Shown: piece by piece, positions 34,271-42,597 of the stretch
Position numbering within the stretch: position 1 is the stretch's first letter
Layout: every line of letters starts with the position of its first letter
Assembly: GCF_900107035.1 (NCBI RefSeq)
Contig: NZ_FNOJ01000005.1
Span: forward strand, 1 to 64,000
Length of the DNA: 64,000 bases
Direction: 5' to 3'
DNA from: Alicyclobacillus hesperidum
GTDB taxonomy: Bacteria; Bacillota; Bacilli; Alicyclobacillales; Alicyclobacillaceae
Made by a program: the position numbers and the translations under genes
Notes under the pieces: generated by a model
What the model saw: only the letters and a program-made list of their open reading frames with translations
What the model was told of the DNA's origin: nothing
Databases searched by the model: none

Positions 34271-34945
34271 ATGCAGATCGAAATTCGCCTGTTTGCAAAT
34301 TTAAAGGAAATCATGGGACAAGACAAAATTCGCATCGATGTGCCAGACGGGCTACCAGCTAGTGAACTGGCCAGTTTGGTTGCAAGCCGATATCCACAAC
34401 TGGAGGATGCGCTGGCGAACGTTCTCGTCGCGAAAAACCATGCGCTGGCACGGCCGGCAGACACGTTTCGCCCGACCGACGAAATTGCCTTCATCCCGCC
34501 TGTCGGCGGCGGTGAAGTCGAAAATGCGACACCGTGGCTGCGGGTTAGTGAACAGCCGCTCGTCGTCGAGGAAGCGTATAAACTTTTAGAAAACCCAAAA
34601 CACGGTGGAACCGTATTGTTCGTCGGAACCGTTCGCGAATGGACCGGCCAGCGACACACAGATCACCTGTTCTACGAAGCGTATCCGGCGATGGTATACA
34701 AACAGTTGGCGGCCATTCAAAGCGATGTGGAGCGGCGTTTCCCGGGTATTCAAACGCTGCAATGGCACCGGATTGGAAAGCTCGTGCCCACGGACATCGC
34801 CGTCATCTGTGGGGCATCCTCGCCGCATCGCGCCGCTGCCTTTGAGGCGGCGTACATGCTGATTGAACGCCTTAAGCGCGAAGCTGCGATTTGGAAAAAG
34901 GAGTTCTTCGCAGACGGGTCAACCGCTTGGCGGGCGAATCCGTAA
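34271..34945 (+). CDS. Molybdopterin synthase MoaD-MoaE fusion
   Basis: A 224-aa fusion. Residues 1-81 are MoaD (ubiquitin-like), ending in PPVGGG at 76-81, where free MoaD would have its reactive Gly-Gly C-terminus. Residues about 88-224 are MoaE with VRFVG-type motif TVLFVGTVREWTG, SPHRAAAFEAAY and the Lys-rich LKREAAIWKKE. Mycobacterial MoaX has the same order and is cleaved after Gly-Gly to function; cleavage here is inference. GAGGTGA precedes the ATG at 34271. Confidence 0.92.
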   Translation: MQIEIRLFANLKEIMGQDKIRIDVPDGLPASELASLVASRYPQLEDALANVLVAKNHALARPADTFRPTDEIAFIPPVGGGEVENATPWLRVSEQPLVVEEAYKLLENPKHGGTVLFVGTVREWTGQRHTDHLFYEAYPAMVYKQLAAIQSDVERRFPGIQTLQWHRIGKLVPTDIAVICGASSPHRAAAFEAAYMLIERLKREAAIWKKEFFADGSTAWRANP

Positions 34946-35046
34946 TGGCTGCCCGTCGTTTATTCTAGCACGTTGCGTTTATTCTTCTAAACGGGACAAT
35001 CCGGTCATAGACTCTCACAGGAATGTCAATAGAGAGGTGTGTGGCC

Positions 35047-36405
35047 ATGGATCGTACCACGCTTCGCAATGTCGTCTCGCAGTTCATTGCCGCTTCCGCC
35101 GCACTCCTGCTCCTCTTGGTGGGTTGCACGTGCACGGTATGGGCCTTCCTTGGCAAGTCCGGGATGGAGCAAATCGCCACCTCCGAAGCGGACGAGCTGT
35201 CGAATATCGAATTAAACCAACTCTATGGGACGGCAGACTATCAAGGACAGTCCACGACACAGACGCAGTCCATCGCGTCGGCTGTCGCGGCTCATGTCCG
35301 ACTGCCGTTTTCTAACCCCCTTAAGATGTTGACCTCCTTACTGCCTGAAACAAGCGCACAAGCTGTCCAGAATAGCGGTGCACAGACGTCGTTGTTCCAG
35401 TCGATCACGACCATCGCCAACAACCCCCAGGACATTGTCCTTGGTTGGCTGCCATCGACGTCAAGCAGCTCTTGCATTCAGCTCATGGCCGATAATCCTG
35501 GAATGAACGTCGTGAGTCCCGGATGGCTGCATCTTCAGGATGCCTCTGGAAATTTAAGCGGTAGCGTACTGCCGTCCGTGATCGAGTACGCTCACCAACA
35601 TAACATCAAGGTCTGGGTGATGGTCGACAATCAATTTTCCGCGACCTTGACGCACGAGGTTTTGGCCAATCCCAAAGCGGAGTCGAACCTAATCGACGAA
35701 TTGGTATATCAATCCAGACTCTATCACTTGGATGGTATCAACATCGATTTCGAAAATTTGGCGGCGGCGGATCGAAACCTGTTCACGCAATTTATCGGGA
35801 ATTTGCATCGCGCGCTCTCCCCCATCCATGTCAATCTCTCGGTCGACATTTCGCCTGACATCGTTCCACTAGACGACAGTCTCGCGTTTTTCCATGCGGG
35901 GTTGGCTGACAATGCTGACGAAATTGTCTTAATGGCATACGACGAACACTGGAGTACAGACCCCGATCCCGGTCCTGTCGCCGATCTGCCATGGGTGACG
36001 GCAGGCGTCAACGATTTACTCGACACGGGCGTGCCGACTGATAAGCTGATTTTGGGTATGCCATTTTACACGCGTTTCTGGTACGTACACAGCGATGGGA
36101 GCGTCACGAGTTCAGCGGTCAGTGCGGGCGCGGTCACCGATATCCTGCGTCAGGACAAGGCGCCTTTAGGCGTATGGGACCCGAAGCTCGATCTCATGTA
36201 CACAAAATTCCCAAGTGCAGACGGTTATACAGAGGTATGGTATCCAACGGCCAACACCTATCAGGATACCTTGTCGCTGGTAACACAAAATGGGCTTGCT
36301 GGCGTCGCGGTATGGTCGCTTGCATGGTCAGATCCAAGCACTTGGACAGCGACGGTTCACTCCTTACGCACAGAAGGCGTTCAAACGAGCCACGCCGCCA
36401 GTTGA
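35047..36405 (+). CDS. Glycoside hydrolase family 18 protein
   Basis: A 452-aa exported protein. The N-terminal hydrophobic segment (about 10-34, LLLLVGCTCTVW) acts as signal or anchor. The GH18 barrel starts near residue 130 (DIVLGWLP); LDGINIDFENL carries the DxxDxDxE-type motif with the catalytic Glu. VWSLAWSD near the end is typical. Relatives such as YaaH/YdhD act on spore cortex or cell wall; no LysM domain is visible. The ATG at 35047 has AGAGAGGTG. Confidence 0.85.
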   Translation: MDRTTLRNVVSQFIAASAALLLLLVGCTCTVWAFLGKSGMEQIATSEADELSNIELNQLYGTADYQGQSTTQTQSIASAVAAHVRLPFSNPLKMLTSLLPETSAQAVQNSGAQTSLFQSITTIANNPQDIVLGWLPSTSSSSCIQLMADNPGMNVVSPGWLHLQDASGNLSGSVLPSVIEYAHQHNIKVWVMVDNQFSATLTHEVLANPKAESNLIDELVYQSRLYHLDGINIDFENLAAADRNLFTQFIGNLHRALSPIHVNLSVDISPDIVPLDDSLAFFHAGLADNADEIVLMAYDEHWSTDPDPGPVADLPWVTAGVNDLLDTGVPTDKLILGMPFYTRFWYVHSDGSVTSSAVSAGAVTDILRQDKAPLGVWDPKLDLMYTKFPSADGYTEVWYPTANTYQDTLSLVTQNGLAGVAVWSLAWSDPSTWTATVHSLRTEGVQTSHAAS

Positions 36406-36424
36406 TGTCGAGGGGGAGATGCGT

Positions 36425-36928
36425 ATGGATAAAACGCTGATCGGCCTCACAGCTGTGACGATTGCCGGGTACGCGATTTGCGCATGGACGCGCCCAGAAC
36501 TAGCCTCCGAAGGTTGGCATGAGGCCATGGAAATGTTGGTGCAAGCGGCACCGTGGATCCTAGTGTCCATGTTTGCCGCTGGCCTCATAGCACAGCTTTT
36601 CGATCCGGCGGCAATCGCCCTCTGGCTGGGACCTAAGTCTGGTGTGATCGGTATCACATTGGCAGCCTTTTTGGGGCTTGTCGGCACTGGATCCCGCTTT
36701 GCCGTGTATCCACTTGCTGCTGGACTGTTGGCAGCGGACGCCGCACCTGGTGCCGTCTTCGCATTCGTGACGTCGTGGCAGTTAATATCACTTAGCCGCC
36801 TGCCAGCAGAACTGCCGTTTTTCGGGATCCGCTATACTGCGCTCAAAACGGCAGTGTCTTTGCTGATGGCCATTGCAGGCGGCATAGCTTTTCAAGGGCT
36901 TTGGGGACACTGGCAGCGATTTCGCTGA
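36425..36928 (+). CDS. Permease-like membrane protein (DUF318/COG0701-like half)
   Basis: A 167-aa protein with about five transmembrane segments. The block GTGSRFAVYPLAAGLLAADA resembles the conserved loop of DUF318/YraQ permeases, which are usually twice as long. Substrate unknown. The ATG at 36425 has GAGGGGGAG upstream. It follows the GH18 gene by 19 bases, probably in one transcript. Confidence 0.65.
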   Translation: MDKTLIGLTAVTIAGYAICAWTRPELASEGWHEAMEMLVQAAPWILVSMFAAGLIAQLFDPAAIALWLGPKSGVIGITLAAFLGLVGTGSRFAVYPLAAGLLAADAAPGAVFAFVTSWQLISLSRLPAELPFFGIRYTALKTAVSLLMAIAGGIAFQGLWGHWQRFR

Positions 36929-36952
36929 CGACAAATGCCCGCAAAAGGTTCA

Positions 36953-37468
36953 TCATTGCACGCGCGATTCCGCGCCTCCCTCGATATACCGTTGGTTCAT
37001 CCAAAGCACATGTTCGATATTGGCCTGCCCGACGTTCGTTTTTGCAAGCAAGTAAAATTCCCGCGGCAATGTATGACCCTTTACATTCCAGACGGCCACC
37101 CAAGTCTGATTGCCTTTAAGCGGAACCGAAGCAATACGTTGCAAGTGCGTTGTGTCGCGCAGCACATAGTCGCCGTCGTGGATCATAACAGCCTCTGACG
37201 GTGCGTAATAAATGTCAATCGTGTGCCCGTTCCAACCGTGATCGTCCGACCGAACGACGATGTTGCCGTCTTTCGTCATAACGTCAAAGTGCGGATTACG
37301 TGCCTGATAATGAGGGAGATCGACCTTGTTGGGCGGATCGGCGATCGCGCTGGGTAGAGCTTGTTGGGCAAGAGCAGCTTGGTTCGCTGGCCGGTTTTCA
37401 TCACCGCAGCCAGTAAGAAGCCATGTAGCAGAGAAAACAGCGACAGCCACAGATGTTAGCCGATGCAT
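36953..37468 (-). CDS. Putative lipoprotein of unknown function
   Basis: A 171-aa secreted lipoprotein. The signal peptide ends in the lipobox LLTGC, with Cys21 as the likely lipid anchor. The mature part has no known domain; it contains DVMTKDGNIVVRSDDHG and ends in a run of polar residues. GGAGGTTAG precedes the ATG. Convergent with the permease-like gene and divergent from the peptidase gene. Confidence 0.7.
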   Translation of the reverse strand: MHRLTSVAVAVFSATWLLTGCGDENRPANQAALAQQALPSAIADPPNKVDLPHYQARNPHFDVMTKDGNIVVRSDDHGWNGHTIDIYYAPSEAVMIHDGDYVLRDTTHLQRIASVPLKGNQTWVAVWNVKGHTLPREFYLLAKTNVGQANIEHVLWMNQRYIEGGAESRVQ

Positions 37469-37555
37469 GGTCTAACCTCCAATCTTGGACTGGATGGACT
37501 ATCGTGTAGTCTGCTTCCCAGCGACACGGTTATGCCCGTGCGTTACAATGTGTCT

Positions 37556-38314
37556 ATGGACAAGCGCAAAGCCCAGGGAAACGAGCGACAAGACAGCAAC
37601 CAAATCCACCAAATTAAGCTAAACGGTGGCATCATCCCGTACAAGATGATGCCACCACGACCACACCAGGTGCGTATCATTCTGCGGTGGCAGGATGGCA
37701 TACTGTGCGTCAGTGCGCCGCGCGGAACACCGGAGGCAACCATTCAAAGTGCGATTGAGCGCAACTGCAAGTGGGTTCTGGCACGGCAGCAAGCGTCATC
37801 CACGCTTCACATCCGCCCTCTCGTCCCCGGCGACAGCATCTGCTTGCTCGGCGTGCCATGGTCCATCCGCCAAGCTGGACGAATTGTTGGTCCAGATTCA
37901 CTTCACAGATGCATTTATGTACCAGAGGCGCCACCCTCCTCTCAACACGAGGTGCTATATGCTTTGATCAAGCAGATGGCGGCGGAAGTTTTGCCGAAGC
38001 GAGCCTGGGAATTGGCGAATGCGCACGGACTCTTGCCGGACAATGTGCGCGTCAGAGAGCAAAAGAGTAGATGGGGGAGTTGTTCAAGCAAGCGTAATAT
38101 CCAATTGAACTGGCGGCTTGTACAGGCTCCGGAATGGATTTTCGACTACGTTATCATCCACGAACTGGCACACTTGCGCGAGATGAATCACAGTGTGCGC
38201 TTCTGGTCCATCGTCGAATCCATCCTGCCTAATTGGCAAGAAGCACGCAACTGGTTAAAGCAGTATGGCAATGATTTGTTTCGGCTACGAGCGGATGGTT
38301 GGGTGCAATTCTAA
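37556..38314 (+). CDS. YgjP-like (WLM/M48-type) metallopeptidase
   Basis: A 252-aa protein of the DUF45/YgjP family. The zinc motif HELAHLREMNHS (HExxH plus third His) and the preceding SRWGSCSSKRNIQLNWRL block are diagnostic. Function uncertain, perhaps a peptidase. No good ribosome site marks the start; ATG 37556 is chosen, with 37532 as an alternative. Ends at a bidirectional terminator. Confidence 0.8.
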   Translation: MDKRKAQGNERQDSNQIHQIKLNGGIIPYKMMPPRPHQVRIILRWQDGILCVSAPRGTPEATIQSAIERNCKWVLARQQASSTLHIRPLVPGDSICLLGVPWSIRQAGRIVGPDSLHRCIYVPEAPPSSQHEVLYALIKQMAAEVLPKRAWELANAHGLLPDNVRVREQKSRWGSCSSKRNIQLNWRLVQAPEWIFDYVIIHELAHLREMNHSVRFWSIVESILPNWQEARNWLKQYGNDLFRLRADGWVQF

Positions 38315-38338
38315 ACAGGCGCCAAATTCCACATGGTA

Positions 38339-38372
38339 GAAAACGGTCCGCCTTTCGAGTCGGACCGTTTTC
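38339..38372. terminator. Bidirectional terminator between two convergent genes
   Basis: A perfect 12-bp stem GAAAACGGTCCG/CGGACCGTTTTC with a 10-base loop has T-rich 3' arms in both directions. It lies between the peptidase stop (38314) and the end of the small YjcZ-like gene (38387). Confidence 0.8.
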
Positions 38373-38386
38373 TGAGCCACCATGCA

Positions 38387-38509
38387 TTAATACACCGGGG
38401 TCGTGGTGCAGGTTGTGGTGGTACCATAAGGAACCAACAAGATGAACAGGACGAAGATGATGAGGAACACAACCGCCCAGCGGGTGTAACCGCCAAACAC
38501 TCCGTACAT
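38387..38509 (-). CDS. YjcZ/SscA-like small sporulation protein
   Basis: A 40-aa protein starting MYGVFGGYTRW, followed by a hydrophobic stretch of about 17 residues (VVFLIIFVLFILLV) and a Thr-rich tail. This plan, Gly/Tyr-rich head plus one helix, is that of the YjcZ family of spore-associated small proteins. GAGGGGGTG precedes the ATG. A CATACACTA box upstream supports mother-cell expression. Confidence 0.7.
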   Translation of the reverse strand: MYGVFGGYTRWAVVFLIIFVLFILLVPYGTTTTCTTTPVY

Positions 38510-38537
38510 CACTACACCCCCTCGCTCAATTCTGGTG

Positions 38538-38546
38538 TAGTGTATG
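38538..38546 (-). promoter_or_regulatory. Possible SigE/SigK -10 of the YjcZ-like gene
   Basis: CATACACTA on the minus strand matches both the SigK -10 (CATANNNTA) and the SigE -10 (CATACAMT). It lies 29 bases before the start codon. No convincing -35 was found. Confidence 0.4.
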
Positions 38547-38627
38547 AGGGCCTCGATTGCCCCGCAAGTGACAGCCGCCCTTGTCAAATCCACCTTATCT
38601 TGGCATAGCGTAGAACGCCGCACTCTG

Positions 38628-39803
38628 TTACACGGTTTCGCTCTTAAGAAACTGTAAAGCGATGGCGACAAACGCCCGACAACCGACAGCAAGCGCATCT
38701 TCATCAATATCAAAACGCGGATGATGGTGAGGAAACGCGTCCTTGACAACTGGCCGAATGCCAGTGAAAAAGAACGTACCGGGAGCCGCCGTTTGATAAG
38801 CTGAAAAATCCTCACCACCCATGGTCGGCACGGCTTCGGTCACCAGATTGCCCAACTCAGCTTGCAGTACATCGCGAACAAAACGCGTAAGTTCTGGATC
38901 ATTGTTTACTGGGCGATAGCCTTTGTCGTAATGAAACGTGTAACTCGCCCCATGCGCGGACGTGATGCCACGAATGATGTCCTCCATAGAGCGCGCCGCA
39001 AGATCGCGACGTTCTTCTCGAAAGGTGCGCACCGTGCCAGCCAATTCCACGGAATTTGGAATGACATTGTCGGCGGTGCCCCCGATGAATTTCGTCACGC
39101 TCAATACGAATGGTTCAAGCGGATCGATCATCCGGCTTGCAATGTGTTGCAGGTTGACGACGACTTGTGCGGCGATGGCTATCGGATCGACATTCAAATG
39201 CGGTTGCGCCGCATGGCCGCCGCGCCCGATAATCGTGATGTGGAAAGTATCTGGCGAAGCCATCAATGCGCCTTCACGCACCCCGATGCGGCAGCTTGCA
39301 AGCTCTTGCCACAAGTGTTGTCCAACAACCGCGTCCACGCCATCCAAAACACCCTTGTCGACGAGTTCCTGCGCGCCGCCTGGATTCAGTTCTTCGGCAT
39401 GTTGAAATATGAAGCGAATTTCGCCGCTTAATAAATCTCGTCGGTCGTGTAGAACCTTTGCCGCACCGAGCAACATGGCGGTATGACCGTCATGGCCGCA
39501 GGCGTGCATCACACCTGGATTTTGCGACGCAAACGAGAGCCCGGTTTCCTCCGTAATCGGAAGTGCATCCATGTCGGCTCGCAACGCGAGCACCTTGCCC
39601 GGCCTACCCGTAACGAGCCGAGCCACGACGCTCGTCTCGGTGGGACGGGAAATTTCAAGTTCAGGCAATTGTGAGAGCGCATCAAACACAAACTGTGACG
39701 TCTGAACCTCTTCGAACGAAAGTTCAGGATGTGCATGCAGGTGGCGCCGCCAGCGGACTAAATCTGGCTCAATCGCCTTGACCCATTGTTCAATTTCTGA
39801 CAT
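38628..39803 (-). CDS. M20 family amidohydrolase (hippurate hydrolase-like)
   Basis: A 391-aa di-metal amidohydrolase. Motifs: HAHPELSFEE (N-terminal), ALRADMDALPI, HACGHDGHTAMLLG, FQHAEELNPGGA and the late PTMGGEDFSAY with FPHHHPRFDIDEDAL. It likely releases amino acids or acyl groups from N-acyl amino acids or peptides. The start MSEIEQ at 39803 follows GGGGAACG; a further upstream start would overlap hemQ. Confidence 0.9.
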   Translation of the reverse strand: MSEIEQWVKAIEPDLVRWRRHLHAHPELSFEEVQTSQFVFDALSQLPELEISRPTETSVVARLVTGRPGKVLALRADMDALPITEETGLSFASQNPGVMHACGHDGHTAMLLGAAKVLHDRRDLLSGEIRFIFQHAEELNPGGAQELVDKGVLDGVDAVVGQHLWQELASCRIGVREGALMASPDTFHITIIGRGGHAAQPHLNVDPIAIAAQVVVNLQHIASRMIDPLEPFVLSVTKFIGGTADNVIPNSVELAGTVRTFREERRDLAARSMEDIIRGITSAHGASYTFHYDKGYRPVNNDPELTRFVRDVLQAELGNLVTEAVPTMGGEDFSAYQTAAPGTFFFTGIRPVVKDAFPHHHPRFDIDEDALAVGCRAFVAIALQFLKSETV

Positions 39804-39832
39804 CGTTCCCCGGTTCCCCTCTCGTAAGCGAA

Positions 39833-40579
39833 TTATCCGCGTGAACTCATGAGCCATCGCCACAATCCGTCTGTGTCGACTTGGTGTCCGACATAAAACG
39901 GACCAAATTCTGCAAAACGCGCGCTCGACTCGTCAAAGCGCATCTCATGCACCAGTTTTTTAAATTGCAGCGGATCGTCCGCGAAGAGCGTCACACCCCA
40001 CTCCCAATCGTCAAGACCGATCGATCCACAAATGATCTGTTTGACAATTCCTGCGTAGCGCCGACCAATGGCCCCATGAGCTTGCAAGAACTTGCGCCGT
40101 TCGTCTTCATCGAGCATATACCAGTTATCCGGATTCATCCGCCGTTTGTTCATCGGGTAAAAACAAATATGGCGGTGTGACGGCATGGTTGGTTTGAGTC
40201 GAGCTTGGATGGCTTCGTCCTGCTCGATATCTACACCAGGCTTCGCCAAGTACCCGCCGAGTTCAACCACCGAGATGTACGAATATGTAGATTCAGTCAA
40301 GTCCGCCATGGGAGTTGCCGCAAAAGCCGCCTTCACTTCGTTTAACTCCTCCAGCGACGGACGCATATACAAAAACAAGACATCCGCCTTGTGACCAGCA
40401 ATCACGAACTGACCAAAGCTGCCCTTGCGATCACGCTGAAGCGCATACTGACTTTCCGCAAACTCCGCATAGGTGCGCAGCACCGAATTGGGCTGTGGAG
40501 TGTTCTTCCATACGTCATAACGAACCTTCCGAAAGTCGTGATAAACATACCATCCATCCAGTGTTTGGGGCGCACCCAT
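39833..40579 (-). CDS. hemQ: Coproheme decarboxylase HemQ
   Basis: A 248-aa chlorite-dismutase-fold protein that turns coproheme into heme b in the Gram-positive heme route. Tyr141 in YPMNKRR is at the catalytic-tyrosine position, and His168 in AHGAIGRRYAG is the likely heme ligand. The ATG at 40579 has GGAGGAAGG upstream and a TATAAT promoter just before. Confidence 0.95.
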   Translation of the reverse strand: MGAPQTLDGWYVYHDFRKVRYDVWKNTPQPNSVLRTYAEFAESQYALQRDRKGSFGQFVIAGHKADVLFLYMRPSLEELNEVKAAFAATPMADLTESTYSYISVVELGGYLAKPGVDIEQDEAIQARLKPTMPSHRHICFYPMNKRRMNPDNWYMLDEDERRKFLQAHGAIGRRYAGIVKQIICGSIGLDDWEWGVTLFADDPLQFKKLVHEMRFDESSARFAEFGPFYVGHQVDTDGLWRWLMSSRG

Positions 40580-40608
40580 AACGACCTTCCTCCTTTGCCT
40601 GTGACCAC

Positions 40609-40637
40609 ATTATAGCAAGGTAAAGCACAGGCCCAAA
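40609..40637 (-). promoter_or_regulatory. Promoter of hemQ (SigA type)
   Basis: A perfect TATAAT (40609-40614) on the minus strand lies about 30 bases before the hemQ start. A weak TTTGGG is 17 bases further upstream as -35. Confidence 0.55.
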
Positions 40638-40706
40638 GGCGCGAGGATGCATGTTCAAATGATACGCGGCATATTGTTCTATATGTTTGGACGGGCAGGA
40701 GGGAGA

Positions 40707-41078
40707 ATGATGGTTCGTACTGTGAAATGGACCGTCTTTGCAATTTCAGTTGCCATGGCTGTGTACAGCACGGGTTCGGCCCTCATGATCGCACGAGCAG
40801 GGGCCCTGAACGAAATTGATCAACTTGCAGCGGCTGGTGCCGCCGAGACCATCGCGGGCCTCGCTTTTTGCGCTGCAGGTTTGGTCGCCCTGTGGAAGTT
40901 ATGGATTGGCGCGATTTTTCATGGGCTAAATTTCCTTTGGTGTAGTGCTGTGGCGGCAGCTTATGGCGACGTAACCGTGTGGCTATGGTGCGGTGTCGCA
41001 GCAGTTCTCTGCGCTGTGTCGCTTTTGACAGGATGGCGCCAGCGCAAGCGTCAAATAGTCTCCTTGCACAGCCCGTGA
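40707..41078 (+). CDS. Hypothetical membrane protein
   Basis: A 123-aa protein with about four transmembrane helices and a basic C-terminus (WRQRKRQ). Not recognised. ATG at 40707 (followed by a second ATG) has AGGAGGGAG right upstream, so the start is good. It stands alone, divergent from hemQ. Confidence 0.65.
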   Translation: MMVRTVKWTVFAISVAMAVYSTGSALMIARAGALNEIDQLAAAGAAETIAGLAFCAAGLVALWKLWIGAIFHGLNFLWCSAVAAAYGDVTVWLWCGVAAVLCAVSLLTGWRQRKRQIVSLHSP

Positions 41079-41614
41079 AGTTGCGTCGACTCGCCGGGAG
41101 AGTTACAGCATGGTCCGGGTACGTCCATCTGGATTCTCAATAAGGCTTGATACGCAAAGATCCGTGGACGCTCCCCTGACGACCGACCTTGGCGCCAGCT
41201 GCGCTCAAGTTTAACGACTCCGTGTACGGTTTGCAGTCCTTGTCGACAAGCAGCGCCTCCGCCTCTATCACCTGTTCCGTGCGATTCACAGTGACAAACA
41301 CTCATTTACGTTTCCCATCCTGCCCACCACGTTGAATGACGGCATTTGTGACGGTTTTATCAAGCACATTTTCAACAAACTTGAAGAGAAGACGCGTACA
41401 GAGGAAGCATGGCGCAAGCAATAAGGGATATTTCCTCAACCTCGTACGATTTAGCATGTAGGATAAGAAAAAAAGGGCACGAAGCGTGGAACTTACCTAT
41501 CCAGGAGGTGCACAACGTCAAAAACCACGTCCCCACGGACATGGTTTTTGGCGTCTGGTATGGAACCCCTTGGTTCCCGCAATACTCTTCTTTCCAATTT
41601 TCGCGGCTCAGGGT
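41079..41614. other. 536-bp gap with weak coding signals on both strands
   Basis: No gene can be assigned with confidence. On the minus strand a GTG-started frame of 54 codons (about 41140-41304, beginning MFVTVNRTEQVIEAEALL) has natural codon use but no ribosome site; a frame ending just before it also looks protein-like. On the plus strand an overlapping open frame without a start codon ends at about 41424. The segment may be a decayed gene or a real small gene. Confidence 0.4.
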
Positions 41615-42424
41615 TTAGCCGACTCTATGCTCCATTCTCAGCTTGTCTGCGATCATCGCTATAAACTCCGAATTGGTGGGTTTCGTCTTGGAAGCGCTCA
41701 CGGTATACCCAAACACTTTTCGAATGGCATCGATATTGCCACGCCCCCAAGCGACCTCAATGGAATGGCGGATGGCCCTTTCAACACGAGAAGGGGTTGT
41801 TTTGTATCGATCCGCAATTTTAGGGTACAAAATTTTTGTGATGGAACCTAGAATTTCGACATCTTCATACACAATTCCAATGGCTTCCCGTAAATAATGA
41901 TAGCCTTTGATATGCGCTGGGACCCCAATCTCGTGAATAATTTGAGTGATTTGCGCATCTACAGAGCGACGGGTAGGCTGCGCTGGCGTGTATGTATTCG
42001 TACTGTTGTAGGCTACAACTTGTTGTGTAGCTGCCACAGGCGCGGCATTGCCGTTCATTACCTGACGGATTCGCTCAGCCAGAAGCGGCATATCAAAAGG
42101 CTTCAGAATGAAATACGACACGCCCAACTCGACAGCGCGACGCGTAACCGTCTCCTGACCAAATGCAGTTAACATAATAACTTTCGGTGGACGCCTCGTG
42201 ACTTCGGAAAGTCGTTCCAACGCTCCAATGCCATCAAGAACTGGCATAATGATGTCCAATACCAAGACATCGGGCTCTGTATCGCGAATCAGATTGAGAA
42301 CGTCGCTTCCGTTATAGGCAATACCACAAACTTGCATATCCGGCTGGGCCGAAATGAATTCGCCCAAAAGTTCGGCGAACTCATGATTATCGTCCGCAAT
42401 TAGCACCTTCATTCGAGAAGACAC
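41615..42424 (-). CDS. spo0A: Sporulation master regulator Spo0A
   Basis: A 269-aa response regulator that starts sporulation. The receiver domain (about 5-125) has Asp11/Asp12, the phospho-acceptor Asp57 (VLVLDIIMP) and the Lys in FILKPFD. The Spo0A-specific DNA-binding domain (about 150-269) has [18 protein letters not shown] and the C-terminal [16 protein letters not shown]. The GTG at 42424 has AGGG upstream; ATG 42412 is an alternative. It follows spoIVB as in all Bacillales. Confidence 0.98.
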   Translation of the reverse strand: MSSRMKVLIADDNHEFAELLGEFISAQPDMQVCGIAYNGSDVLNLIRDTEPDVLVLDIIMPVLDGIGALERLSEVTRRPPKVIMLTAFGQETVTRRAVELGVSYFILKPFDMPLLAERIRQVMNGNAAPVAATQQVVAYNSTNTYTPAQPTRRSVDAQITQIIHEIGVPAHIKGYHYLREAIGIVYEDVEILGSITKILYPKIADRYKTTPSRVERAIRHSIEVAWGRGNIDAIRKVFGYTVSASKTKPTNSEFIAMIADKLRMEHRVG

Positions 42425-42459
42425 GAATTAACACCCTCCCTGCTTATCTGTCAGTCTAA

Positions 42460-42488
42460 AGATTCGACGGCAAAACGTACACTCCTGC
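42460..42488 (-). promoter_or_regulatory. SigH-type promoter of spo0A
   Basis: On the minus strand GCAGGAGTG (42480-42488), an 11-bp spacer and GTCGAATCT (42460-42468) fit RNAGGAWWW-N11/12-RNNGAATWW in the core positions. The start codon is about 36 bases after the -10. B. subtilis spo0A also has a SigH promoter (Ps). Confidence 0.7.
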
Positions 42489-42524
42489 CAAATCTATGTA
42501 ATACTTTTCGTGTCGATATATGGC

Positions 42525-42544
42525 TTTTCGACAACATTCGACAA
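42525..42544 (-). promoter_or_regulatory. Tandem Spo0A boxes upstream of spo0A
   Basis: On the minus strand two directly repeated TTGTCGAA units are spaced 10 bp apart, one helical turn (TTGTCGAATG then TTGTCGAAAA). Each holds the full 0A core TGTCGAA. They lie about 37 bp upstream of the SigH -35 and should mediate autoregulation. Confidence 0.7.
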
Positions 42545-42569
42545 GGACCATCTTGGATGGCCCTTGTCG
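42539..42569 (-). terminator. Hairpin between spoIVB and spo0A
   Basis: Fourteen positions pair with one mismatch around a 3-base loop (CGACAAGGACCATC with its near complement). It follows the spoIVB stop by about 29 bases; no T-run. One arm includes a 0A box, so the DNA may have a double use. Confidence 0.45.
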
Positions 42570-42597
42570 TGCACCGAATTGCTTTCAGGAGAGTCGT

